The notes beneath the pieces were generated by a model that made no database searches, was not told the origin of the DNA, and saw nothing but the letters and a program-made list of their open reading frames with translations. Below, piece by piece: positions 37,281 through 39,633 of a stretch of DNA of 39,633 nucleotides. Positions within the stretch are counted from its first letter, which is position 1. The number at the start of each line of letters is the position of its first letter. Made by a program: the position numbers and the translations under genes. The DNA lies in assembly GCA_003163855.1 (NCBI GenBank), contig PLRJ01000194.1, forward strand, positions 79,197 to 118,829. The letters are read 5' to 3'. The stretch comes from Bryobacterales bacterium (GTDB taxonomy: Bacteria; Acidobacteriota; Terriglobia; Bryobacterales; Bryobacteraceae).

Positions 37281-39035
37281 ATGTTGTCTTTTCGACTTTG
37301 CGCTCTCGTCGTGTTCGCCTGCGTAAACCTTTTTGCGCAATCTTCCGTCGCGGTCATTCAAAGCCTGTCGCTGCACGACCGCATTGCCCAGCTTATTGTT
37401 GTGCGCGGCTACGGCGACTATCCTGCACCAACCGACGCCGATTATGTGCGCTTTCTCCGCTGGATTCAGGACGACCACGTCGGCGGCTTCATTGTCGCCG
37501 GACACATTCGCAACGGCAACGTCATTCCCGCCCAGCCTTTTGAAATGGCCGCATTCATTAATCATGTGCAGACCCTTGCTCCGCTTCCCCTCCTTGTAGC
37601 CTCCGACTTTGAACGCGGCGCCTCCATGCGTGTTGCCAACACCGCCCACTTCCCTTATCAAATGGCTTTTGGCGCAGCGCGCGACTTCAAAGCCGTCCGC
37701 GAATTCGGCGCTGACACTGCCCGCGAAGCCCGTTCGCTCGGCGTCACCTGGGTCTTTGCGCCCGATGCTGATGTCAATAACAACCCCGCCAATCCCGTTA
37801 TCAATACACGTTCCTTCGGCGAGGACCCCAACGCCGTAGCGGAGAATGTAGCCGCGTTCATTGACGGCGCGCACTCCAACCCCGCCTTCCCCGTGCTGCT
37901 CTCCGCGAAACATTTCCCCGGTCACGGCGACACCGCTGAAGACAGCCACATGCAACTGGCGCGCCTCGATCAGCCCAAAGAACGCATCGAGTCGCTCGAA
38001 CTCGTCCCCTTTCGCGCCGCCATCGCCCACGGCGTCGATTCCATCATGACCGCGCATCTCGCCGTTCCTGCTCTTGAACCGCAACCCATTCCCGCCACCG
38101 TCTCACATAACATCCTCACCAATCTGCTGCGCGACGAACTAAACTTCAAAGGCATCATCGTCACCGACGCCATGGAAATGAAAGGCGTCGCGTTGTTGTT
38201 CCCCGAAGGGGAAGCCGCTGTGCGCGCCATCGAAGCTGGCGCGGATGTTCTGCTCATGCCCACCAATCCCGACGTCTGCATCAAAGCCATTGAAGCCGCC
38301 GTCACCAGCGGTCGCCTCTCCGCCGCACGCATCGATCAAAGCGTGTCTAAAATTTTAGAGGCCAAGCAACACCTCGGCCTGTTTGAAAATCGCAGCGTCA
38401 ATCTCGACCACCTCACCGCCAATCTCGATGACAACCAAGAACCCTTCCAACTCGCCCAGACAGTCGCCAACGAAGCCGTAACGCTGGTGAAAGATGACAA
38501 GCACCTGTTTCCTATGCCCGCCAGCACCGCGCCCTGTCTGGTCATTCTTGGTGAAGGCGCATTCTCCTCGCGTGGCGAAACACTGGCCCGCACCCTGAAG
38601 CGAAAGGTGCACTCGCTAAAAGTATTTCCCGCCAACTCCGCCATGCCCGACAGCCTTCTCGCCGCCTATGCGGCCCAAACTTCTAGTTGCAAGCAAGTGT
38701 ACGTAGCCGCCTTCGTTACCGTGGAAGCTTCACGCGGCAGCGTAAACCCGGAAGGCGGTCTTAGCGGTCTGCTCACCACACTCGTTCGCGCCACTGCTCC
38801 CGTGGCTCTTATTTCCTTCGGCAATCCTTATATGTTTAAAGACTTTCCTCAGGTCGCCGCCTACGCCGCCACCTTCAGCACGGCGGACACATCGGAAATG
38901 GCCGTTGCCCAGGCTATCCTCGGTGAAATTCCCATCACCGGCAAGCTGCCCGTCTCCATCCCTGGCCTCGCCAAGATCGGCGAAGGACTCTCTGTACCAG
39001 CCAAGTCCAAACCAGCATCTAATTCGGTGCAATGA
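37281..39035 (+). CDS. Secreted glycoside hydrolase family 3, beta-N-acetylhexosaminidase-like
   Basis: This GH3 enzyme of 584 residues resembles NagZ/NagZ-like N-acetylglucosaminidases that trim peptidoglycan or muropeptides. A signal peptide (LSFRLCALVVFACVNLFA) is followed by the TIM barrel with VGGFIVAG and KHFPGHGDT. The DSH at 221-223 is the His/Asp pair that replaces a classical acid-base residue in NagZ, and nucleophile Asp296 lies in GIIVTDAMEMKGV. A second domain (about 390-580) follows, as in two-domain GH3 enzymes. The frame opens at 37248; the ATG at 37281 with AGGA five bases upstream is the better start. Its stop overlaps the next gene's ATG. Confidence 0.92.
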   Translation: MLSFRLCALVVFACVNLFAQSSVAVIQSLSLHDRIAQLIVVRGYGDYPAPTDADYVRFLRWIQDDHVGGFIVAGHIRNGNVIPAQPFEMAAFINHVQTLAPLPLLVASDFERGASMRVANTAHFPYQMAFGAARDFKAVREFGADTAREARSLGVTWVFAPDADVNNNPANPVINTRSFGEDPNAVAENVAAFIDGAHSNPAFPVLLSAKHFPGHGDTAEDSHMQLARLDQPKERIESLELVPFRAAIAHGVDSIMTAHLAVPALEPQPIPATVSHNILTNLLRDELNFKGIIVTDAMEMKGVALLFPEGEAAVRAIEAGADVLLMPTNPDVCIKAIEAAVTSGRLSAARIDQSVSKILEAKQHLGLFENRSVNLDHLTANLDDNQEPFQLAQTVANEAVTLVKDDKHLFPMPASTAPCLVILGEGAFSSRGETLARTLKRKVHSLKVFPANSAMPDSLLAAYAAQTSSCKQVYVAAFVTVEASRGSVNPEGGLSGLLTTLVRATAPVALISFGNPYMFKDFPQVAAYAATFSTADTSEMAVAQAILGEIPITGKLPVSIPGLAKIGEGLSVPAKSKPASNSVQ

Positions 39036-39633
39036 TACAAATCACCTGGCTTGGCCACGCCACCTTCAAAATCGAATTCGAGACCGGCGAAGTGCTCATC
39101 CTCGATCCCTGGATAACAGGCAACCCTGTTTACCCAACTGCAATAAAGCTCGATCGCGTAGACGCCATCGCACTGTCTCACGGCCATTTCGATCATGTGA
39201 ACGACGTGCTGCCGCTTGCCAAACAGTTCGAGCCTAAGATCGTCGCCATCTACGAAGTCGCCAGTTACTTCGATGACAAGGGTGCCAAGAACACCATCGC
39301 CATGAATAAAGGCGGTACCGTCGATTTGGGTTTCGTCAAGCTGACCATGACGCACGCCCTGCACAGTTCAGCCATTAAAGACGGTGACAATCTCATTTAT
39401 GGCGGCGAAGCGGCAGGCTATATCCTCACTCTGAAAGATGGCCGAAAGGCTTACTTTGCCGGCGATACCACCGTCTTCTCCGACATGACGCTCTACGCCG
39501 AAATGTACCAGCCCGAAATTGCCTTTCTGCCCATCGGCGACCACTTCACCATGGGTCCGCATGAGGCGGCTCATGCGGCTCGTCTGCTCAAGGTGAAGAA
39601 AGTAATTCCCATGCACTTTGGAACTTTTCCGGC
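39032..39633 (+). CDS. Metallo-beta-lactamase-fold hydrolase (UPF0173-like), 3' end cut
   Basis: This gene starts at an ATG overlapping the GH3 stop (ATGA) and runs off the window. The visible 200 residues start MIQITWLGHATFKIE and contain DPWITGNP, the metal motif SHGHFDH, then YFAGDTTVFSDM and FLPIGDHFTMGPHEAAHAA. That order matches the UPF0173/YtkL type of metal-dependent hydrolase, of unknown substrate. The last visible residues, KKVIPMHFGTFP, carry the final metal histidine, so only a short tail is missing. The ATGA overlap suggests translational coupling to the GH3 gene. Confidence 0.93.
   Translation, partial: MIQITWLGHATFKIEFETGEVLILDPWITGNPVYPTAIKLDRVDAIALSHGHFDHVNDVLPLAKQFEPKIVAIYEVASYFDDKGAKNTIAMNKGGTVDLGFVKLTMTHALHSSAIKDGDNLIYGGEAAGYILTLKDGRKAYFAGDTTVFSDMTLYAEMYQPEIAFLPIGDHFTMGPHEAAHAARLLKVKKVIPMHFGTFP

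Noticed and set aside
37224-38084. Minus-strand frame of 286 codons opposite the GH3 gene
   Set aside because: Long only because of the GC-rich codon pattern of the GH3 gene; glycine/valine-rich and without motifs.

Overview
The window most likely comes from an Acidobacteriota chromosome, probably Bryobacterales/Solibacter-like. Evidence: a secreted VWFA-related protein of the type typical of that phylum (35399-36532), moderately high GC, abundant two-component genes, LexA, a Wza/Wzc-type exopolysaccharide locus, decayed VapBC and Uma2 genes, and no mobile element. The phylum call rests on gene families recalled from memory, not on a search.

Layout. 1-2076 (+): an SDR gene cut by the window edge and a zinc alcohol dehydrogenase. 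2085-9075 (-): recQ, an OmpR-type response regulator and its sensor kinase, a DUF1624 membrane acyltransferase-like gene, a LolA-like exported protein, a one-helix membrane protein, a Uma2 endonuclease remnant and lexA. 9265-12359 (mostly +): a CheY-like regulator, an FmdB zinc ribbon (-), a Tat-exported MsrB, an esterase and an AIM24-family protein. 12360-13398: a gene graveyard holding a decayed VapBC-like pair. 13395-22482 (-): a seven-gene exopolysaccharide operon running export protein, tyrosine autokinase, glycosyltransferase-like protein, GT4, O-antigen polymerase/ligase, GT4, flippase. Many of its junctions overlap or abut. 22727-26358 (+): lipA, lnt and metY, overlapping end to start.

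26365-31312 (-): an intact-length Uma2 gene, then a four-gene run transcribed as Gfo/Idh/MocA oxidoreductase, secreted protein, BON-OmpA-like protein, membrane-anchored coiled-coil protein. 31571-39633 (+): a PAS histidine kinase with two PAS domains after its catalytic core, small membrane proteins ending at a strong terminator, a rhomboid protease, the VWFA protein, a receiver-only regulator, a secreted NagZ-like glycoside hydrolase 3, and a metallo-beta-lactamase-fold hydrolase that runs off the end.

Most genes are recognisable housekeeping, envelope or signalling genes. The best candidate for something undescribed is the 27269-29603 pair: an inner-membrane-anchored coiled coil with a four-copy internal motif next to a BON-OmpA-like protein with a degenerate peptidoglycan site. 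The second is the PAS kinase with sensor domains behind the kinase core. The clearest evolutionary signals are the decayed toxin-antitoxin pair and the Uma2 remnant fused to the end of lexA.
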